In this document: one piece after another, positions 20,450 through 30,097 of the stretch
Numbering within the stretch: the stretch's first letter is position 1
How the letters are laid out: the number at the start of each line of letters is the position of its first letter
DNA from: Curtobacterium flaccumfaciens pv. betae
Lineage (GTDB): Bacteria > Actinomycetota > Actinomycetes > Actinomycetales > Microbacteriaceae
NCBI RefSeq assembly: GCF_026241855.1
Contig: NZ_JAPJDC010000001.1
Location: 1,984,001-2,048,000, forward strand
Length of the DNA: 64,000 bases
Direction of reading: 5' to 3'
The notes under the pieces: generated by a model
What the model saw: only the letters and a program-made list of their open reading frames with translations
What the model was told of the DNA's origin: nothing
The model's database searches: none
Made by a program: the position numbers and the translations under genes

Positions 20450-23119
20450 TCAGTGGGCAGCGCTCTCCCAGTTCGGCCCCACGCCGACCGAGACGTCGAG
20501 CGGGACGCTCAGCTCGGCAGCGCTGCCCATTCGGGTGCGGAGGATCTCCTCCACACGCTCCTGCTCACCGGGTGCGACCTCGAGGATGAGCTCGTCGTGC
20601 ACCTGGAGCAGCAGGTGGGACTGCAGCTCGCCCTCGCGCAGGTCGTCGGCGACCCCGAGCATCGCGATCTTGATGATGTCGGCGGCCGAACCCTGGATCG
20701 GGGCGTTCAGCGCGGCGCGTTCGGCGTTCTCACGCAGGACCCGGTTCGGGCTCTTCAGATCGGGGAACGGGCGACGACGACCGAAGATCGTCTCGGTGTA
20801 GCCGTCCTCGCGCGCCTGCTCGACGACGTTGCGCAGGTAGTCGCGCACCGCACCGAAGCGGGCGAAGTACTCGGTCATCAGGGTGCGGGCCTCGGACTGC
20901 TCGATGCGCAGCTGCTTCGACAGACCGAAGGCACTCAACCCGTAGGCCAGGCCGTAGGACATCGCCTTGACCTTGGTGCGCATCTCGTTGGAGACCTCGG
21001 ACGGGTCGACGCCGAACACCCGGGCGCCGACGAAGCGGTGCAGGTCCTCGCCCTCGTTGAAGGCCTGGATGAGCCCCGGGTCGCCGGAGAGGTGCGCCAT
21101 GATCCGCATCTCGATCTGCGAGTAGTCGGCGGTCACGAGCGTCGTGTACGGCTCGGCGACCGCGAACGCCGACCGGATCCGGCGTCCGACGGCCGTCTTC
21201 ACCGGGATGTTCTGCAGGTTCGGGTCGGTCGACGAGACCCGGCCGGTGCTCGTTCCGGTCTGCTCGTAGCGGGTGTGGATGCGCCCGTCGACCACGGCGG
21301 CGTCGAGCGTGTCGACGATCTGCCGGAGCTTCGTGGCGTCGCGGTGCTGCAGCAGGAGCCCGAGGAACGGGTGCGGGTGCTGTTCCTGCAGGTCGGCCAG
21401 GCTCGCGGCGTCGGTCGAGAACCCGGTCTTGGTCTTGCGGGTCTTCGGCATCGCGAGCTCGGTGAACAGGACTTCCTGCAGCTGCTTCGGCGACCCGAGG
21501 TTGACCTCGTGCCCGATCTCGGCGAAGGCCTGCTGCGCGAGTTCGGCGGCGCGCTCCCCGAGTTCCTTCGACAGGCCGGTGAGCACCGGGCGGTCGATGC
21601 CGACACCGATGGTCTCCATGCCGGCCAGCACCGACACGAGCGGCAGCTCGATGTCGTCGAGGACCTGCAGCGAGGACGCGTCGATCCGGGCGCGCAGGGC
21701 CGTGGTGACGCGGAGCACGAACCACGCGTGCACCCCGACGTTGACCGGATCGGTCTCGGGGACCAGCTGGTTCGGGTCGGCCGTCGGCAGTTCTTCGCCG
21801 AGCTCCTGGTAGACGAGGTCGGACAGCGGCTGCCCCTGCTTGCCGGGCTGCGCGAGCCACCCCATGATCCGGGCGTCACCGGCGATGCCGTTCACGACGA
21901 AGCCGGCGGTGCCGAGCGCCTTGATGGCGGCCTTGGCGTCGTGGAAGTGCTTCGGGGCGTCGGAGGCGAACCAGGCCGAGAGCTGCTCGTAGTCCTTCGC
22001 GCCGCTGCCGCCCGGCACCAGCACGGCGTCGTCGTGGGTCGCGATGCCGATGGCGCTGAGGCGTCCGTCGATGACCTCGACCGCGACGCCGTAGCCGTTC
22101 GCCGCCTCGGTCGCGTTGCGGCGCTCGAGCCAGTAGCCGAGTTCTTCGTCGATCAGGGTCTTGACGGGCGGCGGGGTCGGCGCGCCGTCGGTGACGGTGC
22201 CCTCGGCCGCCGGCTCGGCGGGGTCGCCCGACCCGGCCACCTTGAAGACGCGGTCGAGCAGCGTGCGGAACTGCAGCTTGGCGAAGAGCTCGCGCACCGC
22301 GGTCTCGTCGACCGGGCGGAGCGCGACGTCGGCGGGACCGACGGGCAGCTCGACGTCGGTGACCAGGCGGTTGAGCCGGCGGTTCCGGATCGCCCGGTCC
22401 TGCTGCTCGCGCAGGTTGTTGCCGACGACGCCCTTGATCTCGTCGGCGTGCTCGAGGACGCCGTCGAGCGACCCGTACTGGGTCACCCACTTGACCGCGG
22501 TCTTCTCGCCGACCTTGTCGATGCCGATCAGGTTGTCGCTGGTCTCGCCGACCAGGGCCGCGATGTCCGGGTACTGGTGGGGCTCGATGCCGTACCGCTC
22601 GTAGACCTTGTCGCGGTCGTAGCGAGTGAGTTCGGAGACACCGCGGACCGACGGGTAGAGCAGCGTGACGTCGTCGTTGACGAGCTGGATCGAGTCGCGG
22701 TCACCGGAGACCACGTAGACCGTGAAGCCCTGGTCGGCGCCCTGCTTGGAGAGGGTCGCGAGGATGTCGTCGGCCTCGTAGTCCTCTTTCGTGACGGTGG
22801 TGATGCCCATCGCCTCGAGCGCCTGCTGCAGGAGCGGGATCTGTCCCTTGAACTCGGCCGGGGTCTCGGAGCGGGTGCCCTTGTACTCGGCGTACTCACG
22901 CGTGCGGAACGAGAACCGGGAGATGTCGAACGCCACCGCCAGGTGGGTGGGCTTCTCGCGCTGCAGGAGCATCAGCAGCATCGAGATGAAGCCGTGGATC
23001 GCGTTGGTGTGCTGCCCCTCGCGGTTCACGAAGCTGTCGACCGGCAGCGCGTAGAAGGCCCGGAAGGCGAGCGAGTGGCCGTCGATGACCATGAGGGTAG
23101 GCTTTGCGGAGTCCGACAC
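20450..23119 (-). CDS. polA: DNA polymerase I
   Basis: Repair and Okazaki-fragment-processing polymerase, 889 residues. The N-terminal 5'-3' exonuclease begins LMVIDGHSLAFRAFYALP and carries the acidic metal ligands (YEADDILATL, VVSGDRDSIQLV). The middle exonuclease-like domain lacks the acidic proofreading residues (VAVEV where Escherichia coli has D-x-E), as in other actinobacterial Pol I. The polymerase domain has motif A DYSQIEMR (about 663), motif B around KAMSYGLAYG (about 715) and motif C VHDEL (about 840). Start GTG at 23119 with a TAGGCT box six bases upstream, so probably leaderless. It is divergent from the thioesterase gene. Confidence 0.98.
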   Translation of the reverse strand: MSDSAKPTLMVIDGHSLAFRAFYALPVDSFVNREGQHTNAIHGFISMLLMLLQREKPTHLAVAFDISRFSFRTREYAEYKGTRSETPAEFKGQIPLLQQALEAMGITTVTKEDYEADDILATLSKQGADQGFTVYVVSGDRDSIQLVNDDVTLLYPSVRGVSELTRYDRDKVYERYGIEPHQYPDIAALVGETSDNLIGIDKVGEKTAVKWVTQYGSLDGVLEHADEIKGVVGNNLREQQDRAIRNRRLNRLVTDVELPVGPADVALRPVDETAVRELFAKLQFRTLLDRVFKVAGSGDPAEPAAEGTVTDGAPTPPPVKTLIDEELGYWLERRNATEAANGYGVAVEVIDGRLSAIGIATHDDAVLVPGGSGAKDYEQLSAWFASDAPKHFHDAKAAIKALGTAGFVVNGIAGDARIMGWLAQPGKQGQPLSDLVYQELGEELPTADPNQLVPETDPVNVGVHAWFVLRVTTALRARIDASSLQVLDDIELPLVSVLAGMETIGVGIDRPVLTGLSKELGERAAELAQQAFAEIGHEVNLGSPKQLQEVLFTELAMPKTRKTKTGFSTDAASLADLQEQHPHPFLGLLLQHRDATKLRQIVDTLDAAVVDGRIHTRYEQTGTSTGRVSSTDPNLQNIPVKTAVGRRIRSAFAVAEPYTTLVTADYSQIEMRIMAHLSGDPGLIQAFNEGEDLHRFVGARVFGVDPSEVSNEMRTKVKAMSYGLAYGLSAFGLSKQLRIEQSEARTLMTEYFARFGAVRDYLRNVVEQAREDGYTETIFGRRRPFPDLKSPNRVLRENAERAALNAPIQGSAADIIKIAMLGVADDLREGELQSHLLLQVHDELILEVAPGEQERVEEILRTRMGSAAELSVPLDVSVGVGPNWESAAH

Positions 23120-23125
23120 CCGGAC

Positions 23126-23131
23126 AGCCTA
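23126..23131 (-). promoter_or_regulatory. -10 box of polA, probably leaderless
   Basis: TAGGCT, six bases before the polA GTG; no Shine-Dalgarno in between. Confidence 0.55.
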
Positions 23132-23166
23132 CCGACGCCCGCTGACACGGAAGGTCGACGCAGACC

Positions 23167-23664
23167 GTGACCGACGACACCACATCGACCACGATCGATC
23201 CCCGCATCGACGAACGCGGCATTGGCGAGCTTGCCGAGAAGATGGGCATGGTCATCACCGAGCTCTCGGCCGAGCGCGCGGTCGGTTCGATCCCCGTCGA
23301 GGGCAACCGTCAGCCGGTCGGCCTGCTGCACGGCGGTGCCTACGTCGTCCTCGCGGAGAGCCTCGGTTCGATGGCCGCGAACGTGCACGCCGGGCCCGGC
23401 CGCTACGCCGTCGGCATCGAGCTCAGCGCCTCGCACTCCCGGAGCGCCACGAGCGGCATCGTCACGGGCACGTGCACCGCCATCCACCTGGGCGGCACGC
23501 TCACCACCCACGAGATCGTCCTGACCGACGACCAGGGTCGCCGGTGCTCCACCGTCCGGATCACGAACATGATCCGCGAGTCGCTGACCGACGGACCGAC
23601 GGCTCAGTCCTCGGGCGGACGCTGCAGCAACAGGCGGGCGTCGCCGAACCCGAGCCTCCGGTAG
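23167..23664 (+). CDS. PaaI-like hotdog-fold thioesterase
   Basis: Probable acyl-CoA thioesterase. The 165-residue protein has the hotdog core with the family motif GLLHGGAYVVLAES (catalytic region near residue 57) and the strand IELSASHSRSA. Family members end at about 135-140 residues; here the frame runs about 25 residues past the fold, into the 3' end of the convergent GNAT gene (61-base overlap). The tail is Arg/Ser-rich and looks like antisense-derived sequence. GTG at 23167 with AAGG 13-16 bases upstream. A thioesterase divergent from polA is a common actinobacterial arrangement; the physiological substrate is unknown. Confidence 0.9.
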   Translation: MTDDTTSTTIDPRIDERGIGELAEKMGMVITELSAERAVGSIPVEGNRQPVGLLHGGAYVVLAESLGSMAANVHAGPGRYAVGIELSASHSRSATSGIVTGTCTAIHLGGTLTTHEIVLTDDQGRRCSTVRITNMIRESLTDGPTAQSSGGRCSNRRASPNPSLR

Positions 23665-24074
23665 AGCCGCTCGCCGTCCACGCTCGAGTGCACCGACGTC
23701 CGCTCCACGCCGAGTTCGTCGGCGAGCTCCAGCAGGGCCGTGACGAGCCGTCCGGCGACGCCGGAACCGCGCAGCTGCGGGTGCACGTAGACCGTCTGCA
23801 GCTCAGCGGCGAACCGGTCGCCGTCGACGTGCGGCGCCGGCGGTCGCGGGTTGACCGCCAGCCACGCCATGCCGAGCACCACACCGTCCCGCTCGGCGAC
23901 GACGCACCGGTGCGACTCCCGGTGGTCGACCGCGAACTCCGTCATCGCACGGCGGTACTCGTCCGGCGTCTGCACCGGCGTGCGGCCGTCCTCGTCGACG
24001 CTCCACCGCCACCGCAGGTCGGCCACCGCCGGCATGTCGTCAGGCCGGGAGGCCCGGATCACCACGTCGTCCAT
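23604..24074 (-). CDS. GNAT family N-acetyltransferase
   Basis: Transfers an acetyl group from acetyl-CoA to an unknown amine. The 156-residue protein has the GNAT fold: QTVYVHPQLRGSGVAGRLV contains the R/Q-x-x-G-x-G/A acetyl-CoA loop (RGSGVA), and RLYRRLGFGDA is the typical C-terminal beta-bulge segment. ATG at 24074 with GGAG three bases upstream. The 3' end overlaps the thioesterase gene by 61 bases in the opposite direction. Upstream lies the terminator of the response regulator gene, so it is a separate transcript. Confidence 0.9.
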   Translation of the reverse strand: MDDVVIRASRPDDMPAVADLRWRWSVDEDGRTPVQTPDEYRRAMTEFAVDHRESHRCVVAERDGVVLGMAWLAVNPRPPAPHVDGDRFAAELQTVYVHPQLRGSGVAGRLVTALLELADELGVERTSVHSSVDGERLYRRLGFGDARLLLQRPPED

Positions 24075-24122
24075 GGCTCCAGCCTGCCAGGTGGTCGCGG
24101 CACACGCCCCGCCCCGGACGCA

Positions 24123-24157
24123 GGAACGCCGCCGACCCAGGGGGCCGGCGGCGTTCC
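24123..24157 (-). terminator. Terminator of the ANTAR response regulator gene
   Basis: A 12-bp perfect stem (GGAACGCCGCCG, 24123-24134, with 24146-24157), 24 bases beyond the stop codon of the regulator. Confidence 0.8.
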
Positions 24158-24180
24158 GTGAGCGACGGTGGAGCGCTGGA

Positions 24181-24786
24181 CTACTTCTTGGCGCTGAGCT
24201 GCTCGATGATCGCCTTCGCGACGTCGTGCATGGTCAGGCGGCGGTCCATCGAGGCCTTCTGGATCCAGCGGAACGCCTCGGGCTCGGTGAGGCCCATCTT
24301 CTCGTTCAGCAGGCCCTTGGCGCGGTCGACGAGCTTGCGGGTCTCGAAGCGTTCGACGAGGTCGGCGACCTCGGCTTCGAGCGTGATGATCTGCTGGTAC
24401 CGCGAGAGGGCGATCTCGATCGCGGGGAGCAGGTCGTTCGGGGTGAAGGGCTTGACCACGTAGGCCAGCGCGCCGGCCTCGGTGGCACGCTCGACGAGGT
24501 CCTTCTGGCTAAACGCGGTCAGCAGGACGACGGGCGCGATGTGGTTCTTGGACAGCTTCTCGGCTGCGGAGATGCCGTCGAGCTGGGGCATCTTGACGTC
24601 CATCACGACGAGGTCGGGACGGAGGTCGGTCGCGAGCTGGACGGCGGTCTCACCGTCACCGGCTTCACCGACCACGTCGAACCCGTTGTCGCGGAGGATC
24701 TCCACGATGTCGAGGCGGATGAGCGACTCGTCCTCGGCGACGACGACGCGACGGGGTGCTGGTGCTGTTGCTTCTGTGTCACTCAC
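24181..24786 (-). CDS. pdtaR: ANTAR-domain response regulator, PdtaR type
   Basis: Response regulator whose output domain binds RNA to act by antitermination. The 201-residue protein has a receiver domain with acidic pocket Glu18/Asp19, phosphoryl acceptor Asp63 in VVMDVKMP and the conserved Lys in YVVKPF. A coiled linker and the ANTAR domain follow (about 140-195, with AKGLLNEKMGLTEPEAFRWIQ). It matches Mycobacterium PdtaR (Rv1626) in architecture and in position near polA. Its cognate kinase PdtaS is not in the window. Start GTG at 24786 (SDTEATAP) with a TAGGCT box seven bases upstream, so probably leaderless. Confidence 0.94.
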   Translation of the reverse strand: MSDTEATAPAPRRVVVAEDESLIRLDIVEILRDNGFDVVGEAGDGETAVQLATDLRPDLVVMDVKMPQLDGISAAEKLSKNHIAPVVLLTAFSQKDLVERATEAGALAYVVKPFTPNDLLPAIEIALSRYQQIITLEAEVADLVERFETRKLVDRAKGLLNEKMGLTEPEAFRWIQKASMDRRLTMHDVAKAIIEQLSAKK

Positions 24787-24793
24787 GGACGAA

Positions 24794-24799
24794 AGCCTA
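24794..24799 (-). promoter_or_regulatory. -10 box of the ANTAR regulator gene, probably leaderless
   Basis: TAGGCT, seven bases before the GTG start. Confidence 0.55.
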
Positions 24800-24857
24800 C
24801 TAGACGACGGAAGTGCCGTATCCCAGACCACGCAGATCGATCAGTCTGACGAGTGCT

Positions 24858-24942
24858 TGGTACGAGTGGCGGGACTTGAACCCGCACGCCGTGAGGCAGA
24901 GCATTTTGAGTGCCCCGTGTCTGCCGATTCCACCACACTCGC
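24858..24942 (-). tRNA. tRNA-Leu (anticodon CAA)
   Basis: An 85-base gene with encoded CCA end. The acceptor arm GCGAGTG pairs with CACTCGT (first pair G-U). The D-arm region is GGTGGAATCGGCAGACAC, the anticodon loop CTCAAAA gives CAA, a class II long variable arm follows, and the T arm is GCGGGTTCAAGTCCCGC. It reads the rare (in this GC-rich genome) UUG codon. It stands between the response regulator and the GAF regulator, all on the minus strand. Confidence 0.96.
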
Positions 24943-24952
24943 GAGGAGGCCA

Positions 24953-24958
24953 ACACTA
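24953..24958 (-). promoter_or_regulatory. -10 box of tRNA-Leu
   Basis: TAGTGT, ten bases before the first base of the mature tRNA, leaving a 5' leader of only a few bases. Confidence 0.45.
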
Positions 24959-24961
24959 CCA

Positions 24962-24987
24962 GCCCGACCCGCGCCTCCCGGCCCGTC
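24962..24987 (-). repeat. Dispersed intergenic motif, copy 3
   Basis: Minus-strand GACGGGCCGGGAGGCGCGG followed by GTCGGGC, beginning 11 bases after the GAF regulator stop. It shares 22 consecutive bases with the copy at 12361. GGAGGC can pair with GCCTCC 22 bases further, so it probably forms part of a terminator. Confidence 0.75.
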
Positions 24988-24997
24988 GTCGACCGTC

Positions 24998-26167
24998 TCA
25001 GGAGCCCTCGAGCGCCTCGATCGCCGCCACGAGACCGGCCCGTCGCGGCGACCGCCGCGGCAGCACCGCGAGCAGCGCGCGGAGCACGAGCGCGTCGGTC
25101 GCACCGTCCGGGGTGCGCGCCCACGCGAGCAGGGCGTCGACGCCGCCGTCGGCGACGACCGACTCGCGGAACCGCAGCCGCACCAGGTCACGGACCGCGT
25201 CGACGCCGGGTGCGGCGGAACCCGGCAGGACCGGTCCGGCGTACCGGTCGACGGCCTGGAGGCGCGCCCCGCGTTCGAGCGCGGACAGCACGCCGTCGAC
25301 GTCGGTCCGGACCCCGGTCACCCGGTACGGCCGCGACGTCACGGTCACGTCCGGCGCGTGCTGCGCGAGGAACCGTCGGAGCCGGACGACCTCGGCGCGC
25401 AGGGTGACGACCGAGCGCGGGTCTCCGTAGACCGCGGCAGCGAGGTCGGTCGCCGCGAGGCCGTCGGGGTGTGCGGCGAGCACGACGAGCAGTTCGGAGT
25501 GCCGGGCGGACAGCTCGACCCGGCGGTCGGCGATCCGGAGCACGGCGGTGTCGGTCCCGAGCACGGTCAGCTCGGCCGACGGCACGCGGGGCGTCCGCGC
25601 GCGTGGGCGGACCGCGGCCAGGGCCAGCTGGGCCTCGGCGGCGGCGACCGTGGCGGCGAGCAGCGACAGCGTGTGCCGCTCGACGGCGCGGTCGTCCCCC
25701 GTCAGGTCGAGCACCCCGACCGTGGCGCCGCTCGCGTCGTGCACCGGGACGGAGGTGCACGAGAACGGCTTGACGGCGTTCGCGTAGTGCTCGTCGGACC
25801 GGATCTGCACCGGGCGGTCCAGACGCAGTGCCGTGCCGGGCGCGCTGGTGCCGACGCGGTCCTCCGACCAGTCGGCTCCGGGGACGAAGCCCATGTCCTC
25901 GGCGGCGCGACGCGTGGAGCGGGCGCCGTCGACCCAGACGAGACGACCCGCGGCGTCCGCGACGGCGACGACGCACCCGGCCGAGCGGGAGTCTTCGAGC
26001 AGCAGCCGACGGACCACCGGCAGCAGGGTGGCGAAGGGGCCGTCGTGCCGTACGGCGTCGAGTTCGTCGTCGTCGAGGGCGAGGACCGGGGTGGCGTCGG
26101 GGTCGACCCGGGCGGACCGCTGCCACGACGCGGCGACGAGCGGGCGGAGCCGACCGGGTGCGCGCAT
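24998..26167 (-). CDS. GAF-domain transcriptional regulator with winged-helix DNA-binding domain
   Basis: Likely activator of the neighbouring aldehyde dehydrogenase genes. The 389-residue protein has an N-terminal AcoR-like segment (VAASWQRS), a GAF sensor domain (about 55-185, with SEDRVGTSAPGTAL and GVLDLTG), and a winged helix of OmpR/SARP type (about 205-290, with SARHSELLVVLAAHPDGL and VTLRAEVVRLRRFL). A helical tail follows. It lacks the sigma-54 AAA+ domain of true AcoR. Linkage of this architecture with DUF779 and an aldehyde dehydrogenase recurs in Actinobacteria. The inducer, probably an alcohol or aldehyde, is inferred. Start ATG at 26167. Confidence 0.88.
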   Translation of the reverse strand: MRAPGRLRPLVAASWQRSARVDPDATPVLALDDDELDAVRHDGPFATLLPVVRRLLLEDSRSAGCVVAVADAAGRLVWVDGARSTRRAAEDMGFVPGADWSEDRVGTSAPGTALRLDRPVQIRSDEHYANAVKPFSCTSVPVHDASGATVGVLDLTGDDRAVERHTLSLLAATVAAAEAQLALAAVRPRARTPRVPSAELTVLGTDTAVLRIADRRVELSARHSELLVVLAAHPDGLAATDLAAAVYGDPRSVVTLRAEVVRLRRFLAQHAPDVTVTSRPYRVTGVRTDVDGVLSALERGARLQAVDRYAGPVLPGSAAPGVDAVRDLVRLRFRESVVADGGVDALLAWARTPDGATDALVLRALLAVLPRRSPRRAGLVAAIEALEGS

Positions 26168-26218
26168 GCGTCCTCCGATCGACCCACCCGCCGCTCCGTC
26201 GCGACGCGTGCGGTCAGC

Positions 26219-26616
26219 CTACGTCCGGGCCACCCGCGGGACCAGGCCGAGATCGGCGAGCTCGGCGTCGTCGATCATCCGCGACCGGGTGAGGAACCGT
26301 TTGCCCTCCGGGACCTCGACCGAGAACCCGCCGCCGCGACCGTCGACGACGTCGATCGTCAGGTGCGTGTACTTCCAGTACTCGAACTGCGACACCGACA
26401 TGTAGACCTCGACCGGGTCCAGCCCGTCGACACGCAACGCGCCGAGCAGGACGTCCCCCGGGCCGGTCCGGAACATGCCGACGGGGTAGCACATCGGGCT
26501 CGAGCCGTCGCAGCAGCCGCCGGACTGGTGGAACATCAGCGGGCCGTGCCGGGCGGTGAGGGTGCCGAGGAGCTCCCCCGCCGCCGTCGTCACCGCGACG
26601 CGTGCGGTGTCGGGCA

Positions 26617-26617
<1 letters not shown>
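26219..26617 (-). CDS. DUF779 family protein
   Basis: Small cytoplasmic protein of 132 residues, function unknown, almost always encoded beside an aldehyde dehydrogenase. It has a clear Cys cluster (FHQSGGCCDGSSPMC; Cys35, Cys36, Cys43) that may bind metal or be redox-active. Its ATG at 26617 shares one base with the stop of the dehydrogenase gene (TGATG), so the two are translated together. This coupling supports a helper role for the dehydrogenase, such as assembly or protection of its Cys nucleophile, but that is inference. Confidence 0.92.
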
Positions 26618-28158
<1,541 letters not shown>

Positions 28159-28230
28159 GGTGGTGCCCTTTCGACGACGCTGTCGGGGCGCACGGGTCGC
28201 GCGCCTGCTCCGCACGGTACGACCGCGGGG

Positions 28231-28246
28231 GTTGCAGGTCGTTGCA
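28231..28246. promoter_or_regulatory. Direct repeat in the divergent aldehyde dehydrogenase promoter region
   Basis: GTTGCA occurs at 28231-28236 and 28241-28246, exactly ten bases apart, about 75 bases upstream of the dehydrogenase start. Candidate operator for the GAF-domain regulator encoded nearby. Confidence 0.3.
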
Positions 28247-28309
28247 CGGTCCGGGGCTCCGACGGGTAGCGTGCTGGACACCAGCGCTGGCGATCAGGGA
28301 GGAGCGCTC

Positions 28310-28849
28310 GTGGATTCTCGTGCCGTCAGGACGTTCCGGGTGTTCGTCGTCGTCACCGCCGTCGTCGCCATCGCACTGGGCATCGTGGCCATCGTCTGGC
28401 CCCGCCCGTCGCTCGTGCTCGTGGCGCTGCTGTTCGGCGTGTACCTCGTCGTGGCCGGGGCACTGCGCGTCTTCGCCGCGGTGCGGGGCCACGGCACCCG
28501 CCCGGTGTGGCGGTGGACGTCCGGCATCGTCGGCGGCCTGGTCGCGGTGGCGGGGCTCGTGACGCTGCTCGACCCGGCGATCCCGCTCGTCGTCTACGCC
28601 GTGCTCGCCGGGGTCGGGTTCCTGATCGAGGGGGTCGCCGCGATCGTCGGCGGCTTCGTCGGCCACCCGGGATCATCTCGCGTCCCGACCGTCGTCAGCG
28701 GCGTGCTGTCGATCATCGGGGGCATCGTCGTGCTCGTCGCGCCCGGACTCGCGCTCACCGTCTTCATGGTCTTCGCGGGCATCGCGCTCATCGTCGTCGG
28801 GGCCGCGGCCCTGCTGCTCCTGCCGCCGCGGGCCGCCGTCCGCCGGTAG
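28310..28849 (+). CDS. HdeD/DUF308-family membrane protein
   Basis: Integral membrane protein of 179 residues with six hydrophobic segments and almost no soluble part, the pattern of the DUF308 family, which includes Escherichia coli HdeD (acid resistance). The start is GTG at 28310, chosen for the excellent GGGAGGAG six bases upstream. The function is unknown; a role in stress at the membrane is inference from HdeD only. It converges on the ferritin/VIT gene with a 23-base gap. A 14-base sequence around its stop codon is repeated 27 bases later. Confidence 0.88.
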   Translation: MDSRAVRTFRVFVVVTAVVAIALGIVAIVWPRPSLVLVALLFGVYLVVAGALRVFAAVRGHGTRPVWRWTSGIVGGLVAVAGLVTLLDPAIPLVVYAVLAGVGFLIEGVAAIVGGFVGHPGSSRVPTVVSGVLSIIGGIVVLVAPGLALTVFMVFAGIALIVVGAAALLLLPPRAAVRR

Positions 28850-28872
28850 CCGCGGCGTGCCGCCGTCCGCCG
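28832..28872. repeat. Direct repeat in convergent 3' ends
   Basis: GCCGCCGTCCGCCG occurs at 28832-28845 and 28859-28872, each followed by a TAG-containing sequence. The first encodes the C-terminus of the HdeD-like protein, the second abuts the stop of the convergent gene. Confidence 0.7.
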
Positions 28873-29967
28873 CTAGGCCGACCCGGTGCCGAAGAGCAGC
28901 CCGAGTGCGTAGGTGACGATCGCCGCACCGAACCCGATGGCGAGCTGCCGGAAGGCACGCTTGCCGGGAGACGCTCCGCTCAGCACGCCGACGACGGCAC
29001 CGGTGCCGAGCAGGGCGATGCCCACCAGCCCGCCGGCCACCGCGATCGCCGGCCACCCCTGCATGCCGAACAGGAACGGCAGCACCGGGATGATCGCGCC
29101 CGAGGCGAAGAAGCAGAAGCTCGACACCGCGGCGCTCAGGCCGGTGCCGACCGCCTCGTGGTCGTCCGTGACCGCGGTGGAACCGGTCGCCGGACGCCGC
29201 TCACCGATGCCGGACAGCACCTGTGCGGCGTGCTCGGTCGCCTCGGCCTCCGACATCCCGCGCGCCCGGTAGACCAGGGCGAGCTCGTTCGCGTCGACGT
29301 CGAGGTCCGACACCGCCCTGCCGGCCTCGGGGTGCGGCGCGGACGCCTCGAGCAGCTCGCGCTGCGACCGGACGGAGACGTACTCCCCCGCCCCCATCGA
29401 CAAGGCGCCGGCCAGCAGGCCGGCGATGCCGCTCAGCAGCACGAAGTGCCGGTCCGCACCGGACGCGCTGATGCCGATGATGAGCGCCAGGTTGGACACC
29501 AGGCCGTCGTTCGCGCCGAACACCGCCGCCCGGAACGTGCCGGACAGCCGCATCCGGCCGCGGTTCGCGAGCCCGCGCACGACCTCGCCGTGGATCCGCT
29601 CGTCGGCGGCCATCCGCGCGGTCGCGTCCGAGTCGTCGGCGTACGGCGAGCGGTCCTCGGCGCGCTGCATGAGCGCGAGGACGAAGACCGACCCGAACCG
29701 CTTGGCCAGCACCGCGAGCACCCGGGTGCGCAGGCTCCCCCGCCGCGGCCGTCCGACGTCGTCGCCGAGCAGGTCGAGCCAGTGGTCGGCGTGCCGTCCC
29801 TCGGCCTCGGCCAGCGCGGCGAGGATCTCGCGCTCCTCGCCGGAACGGCGGGCGGCGAGGTTGCGGTACACGGCCGCCTCGGCACGTTCGTCGGCCAGGT
29901 AGCGACGCCAGCGGCGGACGTCGGCGCGCGGCGCCGGGGTGTCGGATCGGAGGCTCACAGCGACCAT
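28873..29967 (-). CDS. Ferritin-like/VIT1-family iron transporter (MbfA-like)
   Basis: A 364-residue two-domain protein. The N-terminal 150 residues form a ferritin/rubrerythrin-like helical domain with Glu and His ligands (YLADERAEAAVYRNLA, EAEGRHADHW). The C-terminal part is a VIT1/CCC1 membrane domain with five hydrophobic segments, starting at FGANDGLVSNLALIIG. This matches the MbfA family (membrane-bound ferritin), which exports iron and protects against peroxide in alphaproteobacteria; iron or manganese export is therefore likely. The start may be ATG at 29967 or GTG at 29958; neither has a clear ribosome site. It stands alone between HdeD-like (convergent) and pyk. Confidence 0.9.
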   Translation of the reverse strand: MVAVSLRSDTPAPRADVRRWRRYLADERAEAAVYRNLAARRSGEEREILAALAEAEGRHADHWLDLLGDDVGRPRRGSLRTRVLAVLAKRFGSVFVLALMQRAEDRSPYADDSDATARMAADERIHGEVVRGLANRGRMRLSGTFRAAVFGANDGLVSNLALIIGISASGADRHFVLLSGIAGLLAGALSMGAGEYVSVRSQRELLEASAPHPEAGRAVSDLDVDANELALVYRARGMSEAEATEHAAQVLSGIGERRPATGSTAVTDDHEAVGTGLSAAVSSFCFFASGAIIPVLPFLFGMQGWPAIAVAGGLVGIALLGTGAVVGVLSGASPGKRAFRQLAIGFGAAIVTYALGLLFGTGSA

Positions 29968-30018
29968 CCTGCCGCCTGCGGCCGACGTCCGGTCACCACC
30001 AGGGCCGTGGAGACGCGG

Positions 30019-30077
30019 CAGGGCGCGGACCGGAAGCGGTCGGTGCTGCTCGCACCGGGCCTCCAGTCCGCGCCCTG
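30019..30077 (-). terminator. pyk terminator
   Basis: CAGGGCGCGGAC (30019-30030) is a perfect complement of 30066-30077, giving a 12-bp stem with a long 35-base loop that can fold further. It lies 20 bases after the pyk stop. Confidence 0.6.
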
Positions 30078-30097
30078 GTGGCGACGGATCCTCGGGA

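Noticed and set aside
28159..28281. N-terminal extension of the aldehyde dehydrogenase back to 28281
   Set aside because: The extra residues are Arg-rich, absent from the family, and ATG 28158 has a good ribosome site.
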